A stretch of DNA of 33,804 bases from Nitrospirales bacterium (GTDB lineage: Bacteria > Nitrospirota > Nitrospiria > Nitrospirales > UBA8639). The notes below the pieces were generated by a model. It was not told the DNA's origin. It saw nothing but the letters and a program-made list of their open reading frames with translations, and made no database searches. Positions 24,466 to 33,040 of the stretch are shown here, in pieces; within the stretch, counting starts at the first letter, position 1; every line of letters begins with the position of its first letter. The translations under genes and the position numbers were made by a program. The DNA is taken from assembly GCA_012270585.1 (NCBI GenBank), contig JAAXIB010000086.1, positions 1-33,804 on the forward strand. The letters run 5' to 3'.

Positions 24466-24487
24466 AAACAAACAGTAAGGCGTATAC

Positions 24488-25666
24488 TTGAATCACGATA
24501 TCAAACTCACAGCGGCAGAGTACCGTCTTCGCAAATGTTTGCTCGGTCTCGTTGAGCAGTTACCCGCCTCACCTCGTACGTTGAGCAAGATGCAAATACG
24601 CGGTCTTCACTCAGGGAAACGGTTGTCCGTCATGGCGACTATGAACGGCTCTTTCGATTGTCATCTCAGGCTTCTGCGTGAACATCTTGCTCATCCTCGG
24701 GAAATTGCTGTTTCCGAGATCAATCCTTCGCTCAGCATCGTCGTAGGGAATACCCAAGACTCCCAGCTCTTCAATGCTGCTTCCCTTCTCTGGTCGGTAC
24801 CGGTGAGCAAGGGGTTCGGACGACGTATACGATACCTTGTCAGGGACAAAAACAATGGCAAACTCATCGGCATCATTGGACTCACGGACCCCGTTTTTAA
24901 CCTCGCGCCACGCGATGCCTGGGTTGGCTGGAATGCCAGTGATCGTGCCGAACGTCTGATTCATGTAATGGATGCCTTTGTACTGGGCGCCTTACCGCCT
25001 TATAGCAAAATTCTTGGCGGCAAACTGGTGGCCCTGTTGGCGACATCCAAAGAAGTGGTCACGAATTTTCACCAAAAATACAGAACCTATGAGGGCATAA
25101 TCAGTAAAAGCAAGAAGGACCCTCGTCTTGTTCTCCTCACAACGTCTTCGGCCCTTGGTCGATCATCGCTCTACAACCGTCTCCGAATTCCGGGGAGTGT
25201 CACATTTCTTACAGATGTTGAAACTGATCGTGTCCCGACGTGGTACACGCAGGGCTATGGACATTTCCATATCCCCGAGGACATGTTTGCAGAACTGCAA
25301 AGGGTCCTCGTTCGACGCAATCATCCTTATGCTAAGGGCAACAGATTTGGTAACGGTCCCAACTGGCGCATACGGGTCATTCGCCAAGCCACCGTGGAAT
25401 TGGGAATTCATACCGAAGTCATTCAACACGGTATTCGTCGCCAAGTGTATGTCATCCCTCTAGCAGACAACACACGTGAGATACTTCTTGGAACGAGAAA
25501 ACGCCCGTCGTATATCACAAAGACAGCCGCAGAAATTGCTGACTACTGGCGTGAAAGATGGGCGATTCCTCGAGCGGAACGACATCCCGCATGGAGGAAC
25601 TGGAACGTAGGCGGAACGATCTCCACCCTCCGCCGTCTTCACGCAATCGCTGAAAGAATAGGGTAG
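24488..25666 (+). CDS. DUF4338 (DruA-family) protein
   Basis: The 392-residue protein matches the DUF4338 family, whose best-known member is DruA of the Druantia type I anti-phage system. Characteristic segments in order are ASLLWSVPVSKGFGRRIRYLVRD (about 97-120), KLIGIIGLTDPVFNLAPRDAWVGWN, YSKILGGKLVALL, LVLLTTSSALGRSSLYNRL (about 216-234) and GYGHFHIPEDMF, with GPNWRIRVIRQA and a C-terminal WRERWAIPRAER. The biochemical role of DUF4338 is not established. No transposase catalytic domain is fused to it. The start used is a TTG at 24488 with TAAGG seven bases upstream. The nurA-like gene follows after seven bases and herA after that, so the three form one transcription unit. Confidence 0.85.
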   Translation: MNHDIKLTAAEYRLRKCLLGLVEQLPASPRTLSKMQIRGLHSGKRLSVMATMNGSFDCHLRLLREHLAHPREIAVSEINPSLSIVVGNTQDSQLFNAASLLWSVPVSKGFGRRIRYLVRDKNNGKLIGIIGLTDPVFNLAPRDAWVGWNASDRAERLIHVMDAFVLGALPPYSKILGGKLVALLATSKEVVTNFHQKYRTYEGIISKSKKDPRLVLLTTSSALGRSSLYNRLRIPGSVTFLTDVETDRVPTWYTQGYGHFHIPEDMFAELQRVLVRRNHPYAKGNRFGNGPNWRIRVIRQATVELGIHTEVIQHGIRRQVYVIPLADNTREILLGTRKRPSYITKTAAEIADYWRERWAIPRAERHPAWRNWNVGGTISTLRRLHAIAERIG

Positions 25667-25673
25667 TGCAAGC

Positions 25674-26837
25674 GTGTCGCTAGCGAATCTCGACAGAGAG
25701 GCACTCCGTAAGAAGGTCATGGAGGCGTATAACGTCGATGATCCTCATCTCCAGCGATTTCGGGGATACGCGCGTCGACTCCGAAACAGCGTGAAACCGC
25801 TTCGTACCTACTCCGTCAACGCAGTCTCATTCGTCTCAGCAGATGGTGGTGACAACCGACTCAGTTTCAATCCAGCGGTTGTCGAACTCATACGTGTCGT
25901 GGATTCACGTGGTAAGGAGTGCGCCCTTGACGCAGTCGCTGGAACTATCGATATCGAAGAATTGGAGGAAAGGGCCAAACTGGAATCAACGCATAATGTC
26001 ACACCCCTCCAACGATTGTCCCAAGACACGGGCAAGACGCTCAAAGAGATGTCCTATCTGATCAGAGGCATTGGGACTCCAGGCAAAAGCACTGGAGCCA
26101 TGCGATGTTACCGGGACATCGTTGAGTGGGCCGTGCTGTACGATCTTGTCGCGAATCCCAGTCTGCAATGGGGAGGTGACACAATTCTGGTTCGAGATGG
26201 TCTGCTTCGAACGAAATCATTCTCACGAGATATGTTCCCTCTCCTGGATCGAAAAATCCACGATGGCATTGCAGCCCACAAGGACAAGAATGTGCAACTG
26301 TCACTTGTAGGTGTCGCCAAGCAAAGCGCCGTGCTCGGGCGCCTCGCCGTTGCTCTGGAGCTTGAGGCCACGTTCCACAAAGACTATCCTTGTTATGTGC
26401 AGGTTGAAGAAGACATTGAAGCCGAGTGCTACAACTTCGACCGCACTTGGCTCCAAACATATGAGACGACCGACGAGGACGACACCGGACGTCGGCTGTA
26501 CCAATCCCTCGGGCGCCTCTATCTCGTGAAATTTGGAGACAGGCCGATGGACCCTGTTTGGCCCGTCGATATAGCCGTATGGCAGGTGGAGCACGCAGAC
26601 CGCATCCTGGGACAATTGACAGTCGATGCGCAGCAGGGCTTTCCCATTCCGGACTATCCCATGTGCATCCAAAGAGCACACGACTTTGCAAAGTTATCCG
26701 GCCTTGAGATTCAGGATCTCCAGGACATGCTTGTTGAGGGGATGTGTGGCAAGCTCACGGCTGAAGAATCTGAGCGCCTGCTTCGCATGAAGTATCTGGG
26801 GCAGACGCTAGCAAATCTGAGATACAAGGAGGCTTGA
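25674..26837 (+). CDS. nurA: NurA-type nuclease
   Basis: The 387-residue protein fits the NurA fold, an RNase-H-like 5' nuclease that works inside the HerA ring during DNA end resection in archaea. The first strand carries the catalytic Asp (FVSADGG, D57). A second acidic strand reads ILVRDGLL (D175), then LVGVAKQSAVL with K216, and FPIPDYPMCIQRAHDFA near the C terminus with H336, like the conserved His segment of archaeal NurA. The start is a GTG seven bases after the DUF4338 stop, with a weak ribosome site. The herA gene begins one base after its stop, and herA's ribosome site lies in its last codons. Codon use is less G+C-rich than in flanking core genes. Confidence 0.85.
   Translation: MSLANLDREALRKKVMEAYNVDDPHLQRFRGYARRLRNSVKPLRTYSVNAVSFVSADGGDNRLSFNPAVVELIRVVDSRGKECALDAVAGTIDIEELEERAKLESTHNVTPLQRLSQDTGKTLKEMSYLIRGIGTPGKSTGAMRCYRDIVEWAVLYDLVANPSLQWGGDTILVRDGLLRTKSFSRDMFPLLDRKIHDGIAAHKDKNVQLSLVGVAKQSAVLGRLAVALELEATFHKDYPCYVQVEEDIEAECYNFDRTWLQTYETTDEDDTGRRLYQSLGRLYLVKFGDRPMDPVWPVDIAVWQVEHADRILGQLTVDAQQGFPIPDYPMCIQRAHDFAKLSGLEIQDLQDMLVEGMCGKLTAEESERLLRMKYLGQTLANLRYKEA
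26826..26832 (+). promoter_or_regulatory. Strong ribosome site that fixes the herA GTG start
   Basis: AAGGAGG lies inside the last codons of nurA, six bases before the GTG at 26839. It supports this GTG as the start of herA and suggests translational coupling of nurA and herA. Confidence 0.8.
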
Positions 26838-26838
26838 A

Positions 26839-28884
26839 GTGCTGTTTGCCAACTCACGAATCGTGGGGACCTTCAAAGGATTCAATGATCGCGGCCTTGA
26901 GTTTGCGGCAGAGATCGTCGCGCCCTATGACGCCGGCATGCTCGACCGTCCTCAGCTCGGTCAGTTCCTCCTCATTGAACTAGCTTCACAGGAAGAAGCA
27001 GCGCTAGGACGCATAACTCGCTTCGTTCCCTCTGGATTATTGGCGACGCCGGAAGGAGAAGACTACGTCAATACAATGCAACGGAGGCAGCAAAACGTCC
27101 CAGAGGACCTGAAGCAGCAGCGGCTGAAGTATCGCGTCCAAGTGAAACTGCTCGGAACGGTTCGTACAAACGATGACGGAATCATCTATGTCCCTTCGCA
27201 ACGCAGGTTGCCGCACCTTGGTGCGCGTGTCGCATTGCCCAGCGACCAAGTTTTGCAGGAACTCTGCAAACTGAGCCGGGGCACCACCGAGTTGGGGGCG
27301 TACGTGTTGGGCGAGTTTGTGTTCTGCGGGGCCGCCCACCAGCAGCGTCAGCCGGAACTAATCTCATTCGATCCCCATCTCCAGGTCACTTTCGATATCA
27401 ACAAACTCGTGTCCAGACGTTCCGTTGTCTTTGCACGGGCAGGCTATGGAAAATCGAATCTCGTCAAGTTCCTGATTGCCGAGTTGTACGAGATGCAGCC
27501 AATGACCGCAAACGATCGCCCAGTCGGTACGCTAATTTTCGATCCCGATGGTGAATATTTTTGGCCCGATCGGGTGAAAGATCGTCCAGGATTGTGCGAC
27601 GTGCCACACTTGAAAGATCAACTCCTCGTATTTACCAACAGGCCAGCTCCAAGTCCATACTATGGCAGTTGGAAGGCCGGTGAAGTGAAACTCGACATCC
27701 GCGACCTCTCTCCACACGATGTGATCAGCATCGCGATTTCTTCCGATCGCCAGACCCAACAGAATGTCCTCAAGCTCAAGAGCGTCTCTCGTGAAAATTG
27801 GCGTAGACTCGTTGATCTGATCTACACCAACGGGTTACAGGCGAGCGATCAGGAAGTCGGCAACTGCCTTGGCTACACCGGTGACCAAATTTCTAAGTCC
27901 GTAGCGGAAATCGCGGCGGCTCGTAGCAACATGTTCGGTGTCGTGCGTACCCTCCATGATCCAGCCAGTCATGTGTTGGCCGGAACACTCAAGGCTCTGG
28001 CCCAAGGAAAGGTCGTCATAATCGATATCAGTCTATTGAGTTCAGGCGCCGGCAACATGCTTGCCGGTCTGTTTCTCCGGCGGATCTTCTCACACAATCA
28101 GGAGCACTTCACAGGCGGACAACCCATTATCCCCGTTGTGGCCATTATAGAGGAAGCGCAAAGCGTTCTTGGTCGAAATCTCGACAACACTAGCCCCTTT
28201 GTCGAATGGGTGAAGGAAGGACGCAAGTACGATCTTGGAGCCATGCTCATCACCCAGCAACCAGGCGCGATGGCACCCGAACTACTTAGCCAAGCGGACA
28301 ATTGGTTTTGTTTCCACTTGCTTTCCGAGGGCGATGCCGGTGTCCTCGGAAAGTACAACTCCCACTATTCATCGGATGTCCTCGCCCACCTTATTGCAGA
28401 ACCTATTCCTGGCAACTGCTATATGTGGAGTGCGCCGCACCAACCTTTCGTGCTTCCCGTTCGACTGAGAGACTTCGGTGAAATTTATGGAGACCAAATA
28501 CGAAAAGAGACAAGTGAACCATCCATCGAAGACACAGGCGCTAAAGAAGTCATCAAAGCGGCGTCAGATGCGATAGCTCACATCAAAGACAAATTGGTGG
28601 AGCAATTGAAGGATAGCAAGACCAAGTACTGGCGTATGCCGAGGAGAACCAGTGAGAAGGAATTGCTTGGGATCAAAGGTGGGCAGTTATACTACCTCAT
28701 CAGAGATAGCAAAAGCCTCGAAGATATCCAGACGGAAGATGAACTGAAACGTCCACTCCTGACATTGTTGCTCGGAGAAGGAGCCCTCCATGTTGTTGAG
28801 CACGATGGTGGGCAGTACTATTGCGCGACCTCCCAGAACTGGGAACTCGCGACAGGAATGAAACCGACGCCCTCAGAACTCTGA
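26839..28884 (+). CDS. herA: HerA-type hexameric DNA translocase ATPase
   Basis: The 681-residue protein has the HerA layout. An N-terminal HAS-barrel-like part (1-175) precedes a FtsK/HerA-type ATPase core. The Walker A motif is AGYGKSN (201-207) with A199 where the first P-loop glycine usually is, and the Walker B motif is VVAIIEEAQ (E438, E439). A polar sensor follows at LITQQPG (471-476), and the HerA-typical ADNWFCFHLLSEGDAGVLGKY segment is at 487-506. A C-terminal extension (about 555-681) is rich in charged helices and may contact a partner. HerA rings pump DNA and activate NurA, whose gene lies one base upstream. HerA-like ATPases also occur in several bacterial defence systems with nuclease or Sir2 partners. 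Confidence 0.9.
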   Translation: MLFANSRIVGTFKGFNDRGLEFAAEIVAPYDAGMLDRPQLGQFLLIELASQEEAALGRITRFVPSGLLATPEGEDYVNTMQRRQQNVPEDLKQQRLKYRVQVKLLGTVRTNDDGIIYVPSQRRLPHLGARVALPSDQVLQELCKLSRGTTELGAYVLGEFVFCGAAHQQRQPELISFDPHLQVTFDINKLVSRRSVVFARAGYGKSNLVKFLIAELYEMQPMTANDRPVGTLIFDPDGEYFWPDRVKDRPGLCDVPHLKDQLLVFTNRPAPSPYYGSWKAGEVKLDIRDLSPHDVISIAISSDRQTQQNVLKLKSVSRENWRRLVDLIYTNGLQASDQEVGNCLGYTGDQISKSVAEIAAARSNMFGVVRTLHDPASHVLAGTLKALAQGKVVIIDISLLSSGAGNMLAGLFLRRIFSHNQEHFTGGQPIIPVVAIIEEAQSVLGRNLDNTSPFVEWVKEGRKYDLGAMLITQQPGAMAPELLSQADNWFCFHLLSEGDAGVLGKYNSHYSSDVLAHLIAEPIPGNCYMWSAPHQPFVLPVRLRDFGEIYGDQIRKETSEPSIEDTGAKEVIKAASDAIAHIKDKLVEQLKDSKTKYWRMPRRTSEKELLGIKGGQLYYLIRDSKSLEDIQTEDELKRPLLTLLLGEGALHVVEHDGGQYYCATSQNWELATGMKPTPSEL

Positions 28885-29011
28885 CACCAAAGAGCAAAAA
28901 AGCACCAGCACGATTCAAAATTCCTCACGAATAGTATCCACATCTTTCTCGCTCATACCGCTACCACGATTTCGGAAACCGAGCACTATTGGAGTGGAGA
29001 AGAGGAGGCGG

Positions 29012-29212
29012 CTAAACCGTCTCGAATTCCAAGGCGGAGAGATTCAGATTGGAGGAGCGTTTCGAAAGATGGAGCATTTCCACGCCCACCACTTCGTTCG
29101 TCTCGTTGTAATCGAGCACCACTCCCGGTGAGACCTCTTCGGACTCGACGATGGCAGAGTCGTCGAGGCGCAGGTAGAGCGCATCGGCTTCCTTATCGAC
29201 GTGCAGTTTCAT
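29012..29212 (-). CDS. DUF2283 protein, probable antitoxin
   Basis: The 66-residue protein matches the DUF2283 pattern: MKLHVDKEADALYLRLDD, SEEVSPGVVLDYNE and VVGVEMLHLSKR. Proteins of this family often follow a small DUF4258 gene, and the pair is usually regarded as toxin-antitoxin-like. Its start overlaps the end of the DUF4258 gene by four bases. The downstream 127 bases to the herA stop hold no recognisable gene or terminator. Confidence 0.85.
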   Translation of the reverse strand: MKLHVDKEADALYLRLDDSAIVESEEVSPGVVLDYNETNEVVGVEMLHLSKRSSNLNLSALEFETV

Positions 29213-29493
29213 AATTTTCCCTTCATATTGCGGTCAAAGAATACGCTCACCACCCGCCAGGGCGCAACACGAGTGTTGACGGCAACGCGTAAGACGCGGT
29301 TGTCCTGTTCTGGAATGCGACGAAAAAAGCGTTCGACTGCAGGGTCGTCCGGGTCGGGCTCGCGCAAACCTGGCTCCGTTACCACCCATTCAACCCACTC
29401 CATCGGTATTGCCCGTTCCGTCATTGCATCAATTGCGTGCTTGGTAAATTCCAGCTTTGCGGATTCGGATGGCATGCCCTCACTCTTCTTCAC
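29209..29493 (-). CDS. DUF4258 protein, probable RelE/BrnT-like toxin
   Basis: The protein of up to 94 residues fits DUF4258, a small group with a RelE/BrnT-like fold. Segments seen are FTKHAIDAMTERAIPMEWVEWVV, RFFRRIPEQDNRVLRVAVN and WRVVSVFFDR. The family is thought to act as RNA-directed toxin, but activity is not well established. An alternative start at Met7 is possible. It overlaps the DUF2283 gene by four bases and lies 67 bases behind the PIN gene on the same strand. Confidence 0.82.
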   Translation of the reverse strand: MKKSEGMPSESAKLEFTKHAIDAMTERAIPMEWVEWVVTEPGLREPDPDDPAVERFFRRIPEQDNRVLRVAVNTRVAPWRVVSVFFDRNMKGKL

Positions 29494-29560
29494 CGATCAG
29501 ATTGTCGCTCCGCAGTCTGTCGAGGATCATCGGCATGCGAAATTTTCTGGCTCTTGCCGT

Positions 29561-29959
29561 CTACAGACGCCGCACGTCGGGCAAAGCGGCCATCTTTCGA
29601 TCTAGCGTCAGCACTTCCAGGCCTGCACGGGAATAGTCATCGGCGATGAGACGGTCGAACAGGCCTGGGCCGCCTGAGGCTGAAAGGGCTTCAATGACGG
29701 CGCGTCCGTTGAGAGGGGTGACCAGGCCGCTGGTCAGCACGTCTCGGAGACCAGTACGGGCGTCGGAGCTGGTGATGCCGTAATGATGCATCAAGGCGGC
29801 GTAGGTTTCACCTATGGCCTGGTTGGACGCGAATATCTCGTACCCCCGTTCCTCCATCAAAGCGACAAGACGGCGCACACAGTATTCGAAGTCGCCTTGC
29901 GGCTCCCGCGCGACTAGCCTGACTAGGACTGAGGTGTCAACTCCGTATTGAAGGGCCAT
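29561..29959 (-). CDS. vapC: PIN-domain (VapC-like) ribonuclease toxin
   Basis: The 132-residue protein is a full-length PIN domain. The first acidic residue is in YGVDTSVLVRL (D8), a Glu is in IGETYAAL, and the last acidic pair is in FDRLIADDYSRAG with LTLDRKMAAL. PIN toxins cut RNA, often tRNA or rRNA. The start MALQYGVDTS at 29959 is chosen by family match; the frame stays open to 30082. It overlaps the AbrB-like gene by 23 bases. In contrast to the fragment at 24361, all core acidic residues are kept. Confidence 0.88.
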   Translation of the reverse strand: MALQYGVDTSVLVRLVAREPQGDFEYCVRRLVALMEERGYEIFASNQAIGETYAALMHHYGITSSDARTGLRDVLTSGLVTPLNGRAVIEALSASGGPGLFDRLIADDYSRAGLEVLTLDRKMAALPDVRRL

Positions 29960-30188
29960 ACCCTTGCTCCCGTTGGTCCCGGAACTTGCGGATGTCGAAC
30001 GGCGGATGTCCGGATGGAATCTTGTCTCTGAGCGTCCCCAATTTCGAATAGTCGATCCGCCGCGGCCGCAGAATGAAGCCATCGGAGCTTTCTTGCAGTT
30101 CGAGTTGGTCTCCTGGGCCTACACCCATTGCATCCAACACCCGCGCCGGGAAGGTGACTTGGCGTTTTGATGTAATCTTGACGATCAT
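29937..30188 (-). CDS. AbrB/MazE-type antitoxin
   Basis: The 83-residue protein begins with a SpoVT/AbrB DNA-binding domain: MIVKITSKRQVTFPARVLDAMGVGPGDQLELQ. A toxin-binding tail follows that includes PPFDIRKFRDQ. It should pair with the PIN protein downstream and repress the promoter at 30208-30236. AAGGAGG lies just before the ATG at 30188; the in-frame extension to 30236 lacks a family match. Confidence 0.9.
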   Translation of the reverse strand: MIVKITSKRQVTFPARVLDAMGVGPGDQLELQESSDGFILRPRRIDYSKLGTLRDKIPSGHPPFDIRKFRDQREQGYGPSIRS

Positions 30189-30207
30189 GGGAATCCTCCT
30201 TACAAAA

Positions 30208-30236
30208 ATCTTATATGAGTAAGGCGACAGAATCAA
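30208..30236 (-). promoter_or_regulatory. Promoter of the AbrB/PIN operon
   Basis: On the minus strand TTGATT (30236-30231) and TAAGAT (30213-30208) are separated by 17 bases. Both match the sigma70 consensus at four of six positions. The site lies about 20 bases before the AbrB ATG. Confidence 0.5.
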
Positions 30237-30327
30237 GCATGGTTCAACTCATCTGGTCGTGCAGAGTCGGTCATTGTACCCGATCGACTCAAGGGGCGAA
30301 CATAAACAGGGCCAAACTGCTCTTATC

Positions 30328-30356
30328 TTGTCGCCTGTCCATCGTTGTGGTACATT
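30328..30356 (+). promoter_or_regulatory. leuS: Candidate leuS promoter
   Basis: TTGTCG (30328-30333) and TACATT (30351-30356) are separated by 17 bases, each four of six to consensus. The site lies 51 bases before the leuS ATG. Confidence 0.4.
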
Positions 30357-30407
30357 TTTTCACCTTAGGCGCGGGGCGAACATCACCCCATCGCGTTCAT
30401 CCGGCCC

Positions 30408-33038
30408 ATGTCCAAATTCTACGATCACCAGGCCATTGAAACGAAATGGCAAGCCTACTGGCGCGAGCACCAGCCTTTTCGTTCTGACATCGACCCCGCC
30501 AAACCCAAGTTTTACGTCCTCGACATGTTCCCGTACCCGTCGGGAGCCGGACTCCACGTGGGCCATCCCAAGGGCTATATAGCGACCGATATCATCGCCC
30601 GCTACAAACGGATGCGGGGCTGGAACGTGCTGCATCCCATGGGATGGGACGCCTTCGGCCTTCCCGCGGAACAATACGCGATTGAAACCGGGACCCATCC
30701 GCGGGAGACCACCAAACGGAATATTGAAAACTTCAAGCGGCAATTCCAGGCCTTGGGCATGGATTACGACTGGTCACGGGAAATCGACACCACGGATCCC
30801 CGGTACGTGCGATGGACGCAATGGATTTTTCGGAAACTCTATGAAAAGGGACTGGCGTATCTGGCGGAAGTCCCGGTGAATTGGTGCCCGGCCCTGGGCA
30901 CCGTGTTGGCCAACGAGGAAGTGATCGACGGCGAGAGCGAGCGCGGCGGGCATCCGGTTGTGCGGGTACCCATGCGGCAGTGGATGCTGCGCATCACGGC
31001 CTATGCCGAGCGGTTGATCGACGACTTGGCGTTGGTGGATTGGCCGGAGTCCATCAAGCGGATGCAGCGGGAGTGGGTCGGCCGTTCGGAAGGCGCCAGA
31101 ATTTTCTTTGAGGTCGCGGGACATACGCCACGATTGATCGAGGTGTTTACCACTCGTCCCGACACCCTGTTCGGGGCCACGTATATGGTGCTGGCGCCGG
31201 AGCATTCGTTGGTGACGACCATCACGACCCCCGAGCAACGTCCGGCGGTGGAAGCCTACGTCGAAGAGGTATCCCGCCGGAGCGAACGGGCGCGCGTGGC
31301 CGAACTGGGTGAGAAGACCGGGGTCTTCACCGGAGCATTTGCCGTGCATCCGGTCACGGGCAAGCCTATTCCGATCTGGATTGCGGATTACGTGTTGGCG
31401 ACCTACGGAACCGGCGCGATCATGGCGGTGCCGGGGCATGACACGCGGGATTATGCCTTTGCGCATCAGTTTCACTTGCCGATTGTCGAAGTTGTCTCCG
31501 GCGGCGATCTTTCAATCGCGGCGTATACCGGCGACGGCACGAACGTGAATTCCGACTTCTTGGACGGATTAGCCACCCCCGAGGCCAAGACCCGCATGTG
31601 CGACTGGCTGGCGCAACACGGCAAGGGTGAGCGGACCGTGAACTATAAACTGCGCGATTGGCTCTTCAGCCGGCAGCGGTATTGGGGAGAGCCGTTTCCC
31701 GTGCTGCACCTTGAAGACGGCACGGCGAAGCTCGTTCCGGAATCGGAGTTGCCGGTGGTGCTTCCCGAGTTGGAGGATTTTCGCCCGAGCGGGGAGTTCG
31801 AAACACCCCTGGCTCGCGTCCGCGATTGGGTGGAAGTGACGGATTCCGAGACCCGGCAAAAGGCCCTGCGTGACACCAATACCATGCCCCAGTGGGCCGG
31901 AAGTTGTTGGTATTACCTTCGCTTTTGTGATCCTCACAATAGCCGGGAGCCGTGGTCCAAGGAAGCCGAACAGTATTGGATGCCGGTCGATTTGTACGTG
32001 GGCGGAGCGGAGCACGCCGTCCTGCATCTGCTCTATGCACGGTTTTGGCATAAGGTGCTGTATGACCTCGGGCTGGTGCATACGCCCGAGCCGTTTCAGA
32101 AATTGCTGAACCCGGGCATGATCCTGGGGTACAGCTATCGCTACTTCGACAATAATCTCTCCGATGATCCTTCCTTCGCGGCGCAAGCGTATCCCGCGTC
32201 GGAGGTGCGTTTTGCTCACGACACCCCGGTTCACAAAAAAACAGGAGAGGAAGTCAAAGCCCGATGGGTGGCTTCACCGGACGTGCGGTGGTCGGAGGAG
32301 GGAACGCCGTTGCATCCGACGTTTGACGGGTTGGTGTTGGAAGAAGTCACGGAGAAAATGTCGAAGAGCCGCGGCAACGTGGTGAATCCGGATGAGATCA
32401 TTGCCGAATACGGGACCGATGCGTTGCGGCTGTATGAAATGTTCATGGGGCCGTTGGACAAAGGCGCGCCCTGGTCACCCGAATCCATCCCGGGCGTGGC
32501 GCGGTTTCTGCAGCGCGCCTATCGTCTTGTGTTGGGTGAACAGGAGCGGGTGCCGGTGGTCGAGGGGAAGGGGACGCTCGACCAGGCCCGGCTCACGGCC
32601 CGGACGGTTCAGGGCGTGACGCAGGACCTCGAGGAGATGAGTTTCAATACGGCCATCTCGAAACTGATGGTCTTTGTGCGGGATATTACCAAAGATGGCC
32701 CCCTTCCTCGTGCGTCGGCCCAAGCCTTTGTCGTATTGCTGTCGCCGTTTGCCCCACACCTGGCGGAAGAATTATGGGAAGAGTTGGGAGGCGTGCCAAG
32801 TCTCGCGCACCAGGCCTGGCCGTCGTTCGATCCCGCCCTGGTGGTGCACGAGGAATTGACGATCCCCCTTCAGATCAACGGCAAGTTGCGCAGCAAGATT
32901 CAGGTGCCGGCCGACGCGAAGAAGGACGAGATTCTCGAACTCGCGCACGCGGACAAAAAATTGGGGGAATGGTTACAGGGGACCACGCCTCGAAAAGTGA
33001 TTTACGTCGAAAAGAAGTTGGTCAATTTCGTGGTTTGA
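30408..33038 (+). CDS. leuS: Leucyl-tRNA synthetase
   Basis: The 876-residue class I synthetase charges tRNA-Leu. The HIGH motif reads HVGH at residues 50-53 and the KMSKS motif is exact at 650-654. Between them lie the zinc-like insert, an editing (CP1) domain with [19 protein letters not shown] and [19 protein letters not shown], and the LeuRS-specific [10 protein letters not shown] and NNLSDDP-type segments. The anticodon-binding and C-terminal domains follow to [16 protein letters not shown]. Length and motifs are those of bacterial LeuRS. The ATG at 30408 matches the family start ([11 protein letters not shown]). A palindromic repeat and then lptE follow. Confidence 0.97.
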   Translation: MSKFYDHQAIETKWQAYWREHQPFRSDIDPAKPKFYVLDMFPYPSGAGLHVGHPKGYIATDIIARYKRMRGWNVLHPMGWDAFGLPAEQYAIETGTHPRETTKRNIENFKRQFQALGMDYDWSREIDTTDPRYVRWTQWIFRKLYEKGLAYLAEVPVNWCPALGTVLANEEVIDGESERGGHPVVRVPMRQWMLRITAYAERLIDDLALVDWPESIKRMQREWVGRSEGARIFFEVAGHTPRLIEVFTTRPDTLFGATYMVLAPEHSLVTTITTPEQRPAVEAYVEEVSRRSERARVAELGEKTGVFTGAFAVHPVTGKPIPIWIADYVLATYGTGAIMAVPGHDTRDYAFAHQFHLPIVEVVSGGDLSIAAYTGDGTNVNSDFLDGLATPEAKTRMCDWLAQHGKGERTVNYKLRDWLFSRQRYWGEPFPVLHLEDGTAKLVPESELPVVLPELEDFRPSGEFETPLARVRDWVEVTDSETRQKALRDTNTMPQWAGSCWYYLRFCDPHNSREPWSKEAEQYWMPVDLYVGGAEHAVLHLLYARFWHKVLYDLGLVHTPEPFQKLLNPGMILGYSYRYFDNNLSDDPSFAAQAYPASEVRFAHDTPVHKKTGEEVKARWVASPDVRWSEEGTPLHPTFDGLVLEEVTEKMSKSRGNVVNPDEIIAEYGTDALRLYEMFMGPLDKGAPWSPESIPGVARFLQRAYRLVLGEQERVPVVEGKGTLDQARLTARTVQGVTQDLEEMSFNTAISKLMVFVRDITKDGPLPRASAQAFVVLLSPFAPHLAEELWEELGGVPSLAHQAWPSFDPALVVHEELTIPLQINGKLRSKIQVPADAKKDEILELAHADKKLGEWLQGTTPRKVIYVEKKLVNFVV

Positions 33039-33040
33039 GT

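Noticed and set aside
24488-25666. Transposase for the DUF4338 gene
   Set aside because: DUF4338 is sometimes fused to transposase domains, but no DDE catalytic region or terminal inverted repeats were found here.
24488-28884. Complete Druantia system
   Set aside because: Only the DUF4338 component is present. No DruE helicase or DruB-DruD genes are in the window.
24440-28930. Direct repeats or att sites flanking the NurA-HerA unit
   Set aside because: Reading both edges by eye showed no matching repeats of useful length.
28885-29011. Short minus-strand frame beginning MSEKDVDTIREEF and possible remains of the missing vapC end
   Set aside because: It is too short, has no ribosome site or PIN motif, and no clear relation to the truncated toxin.
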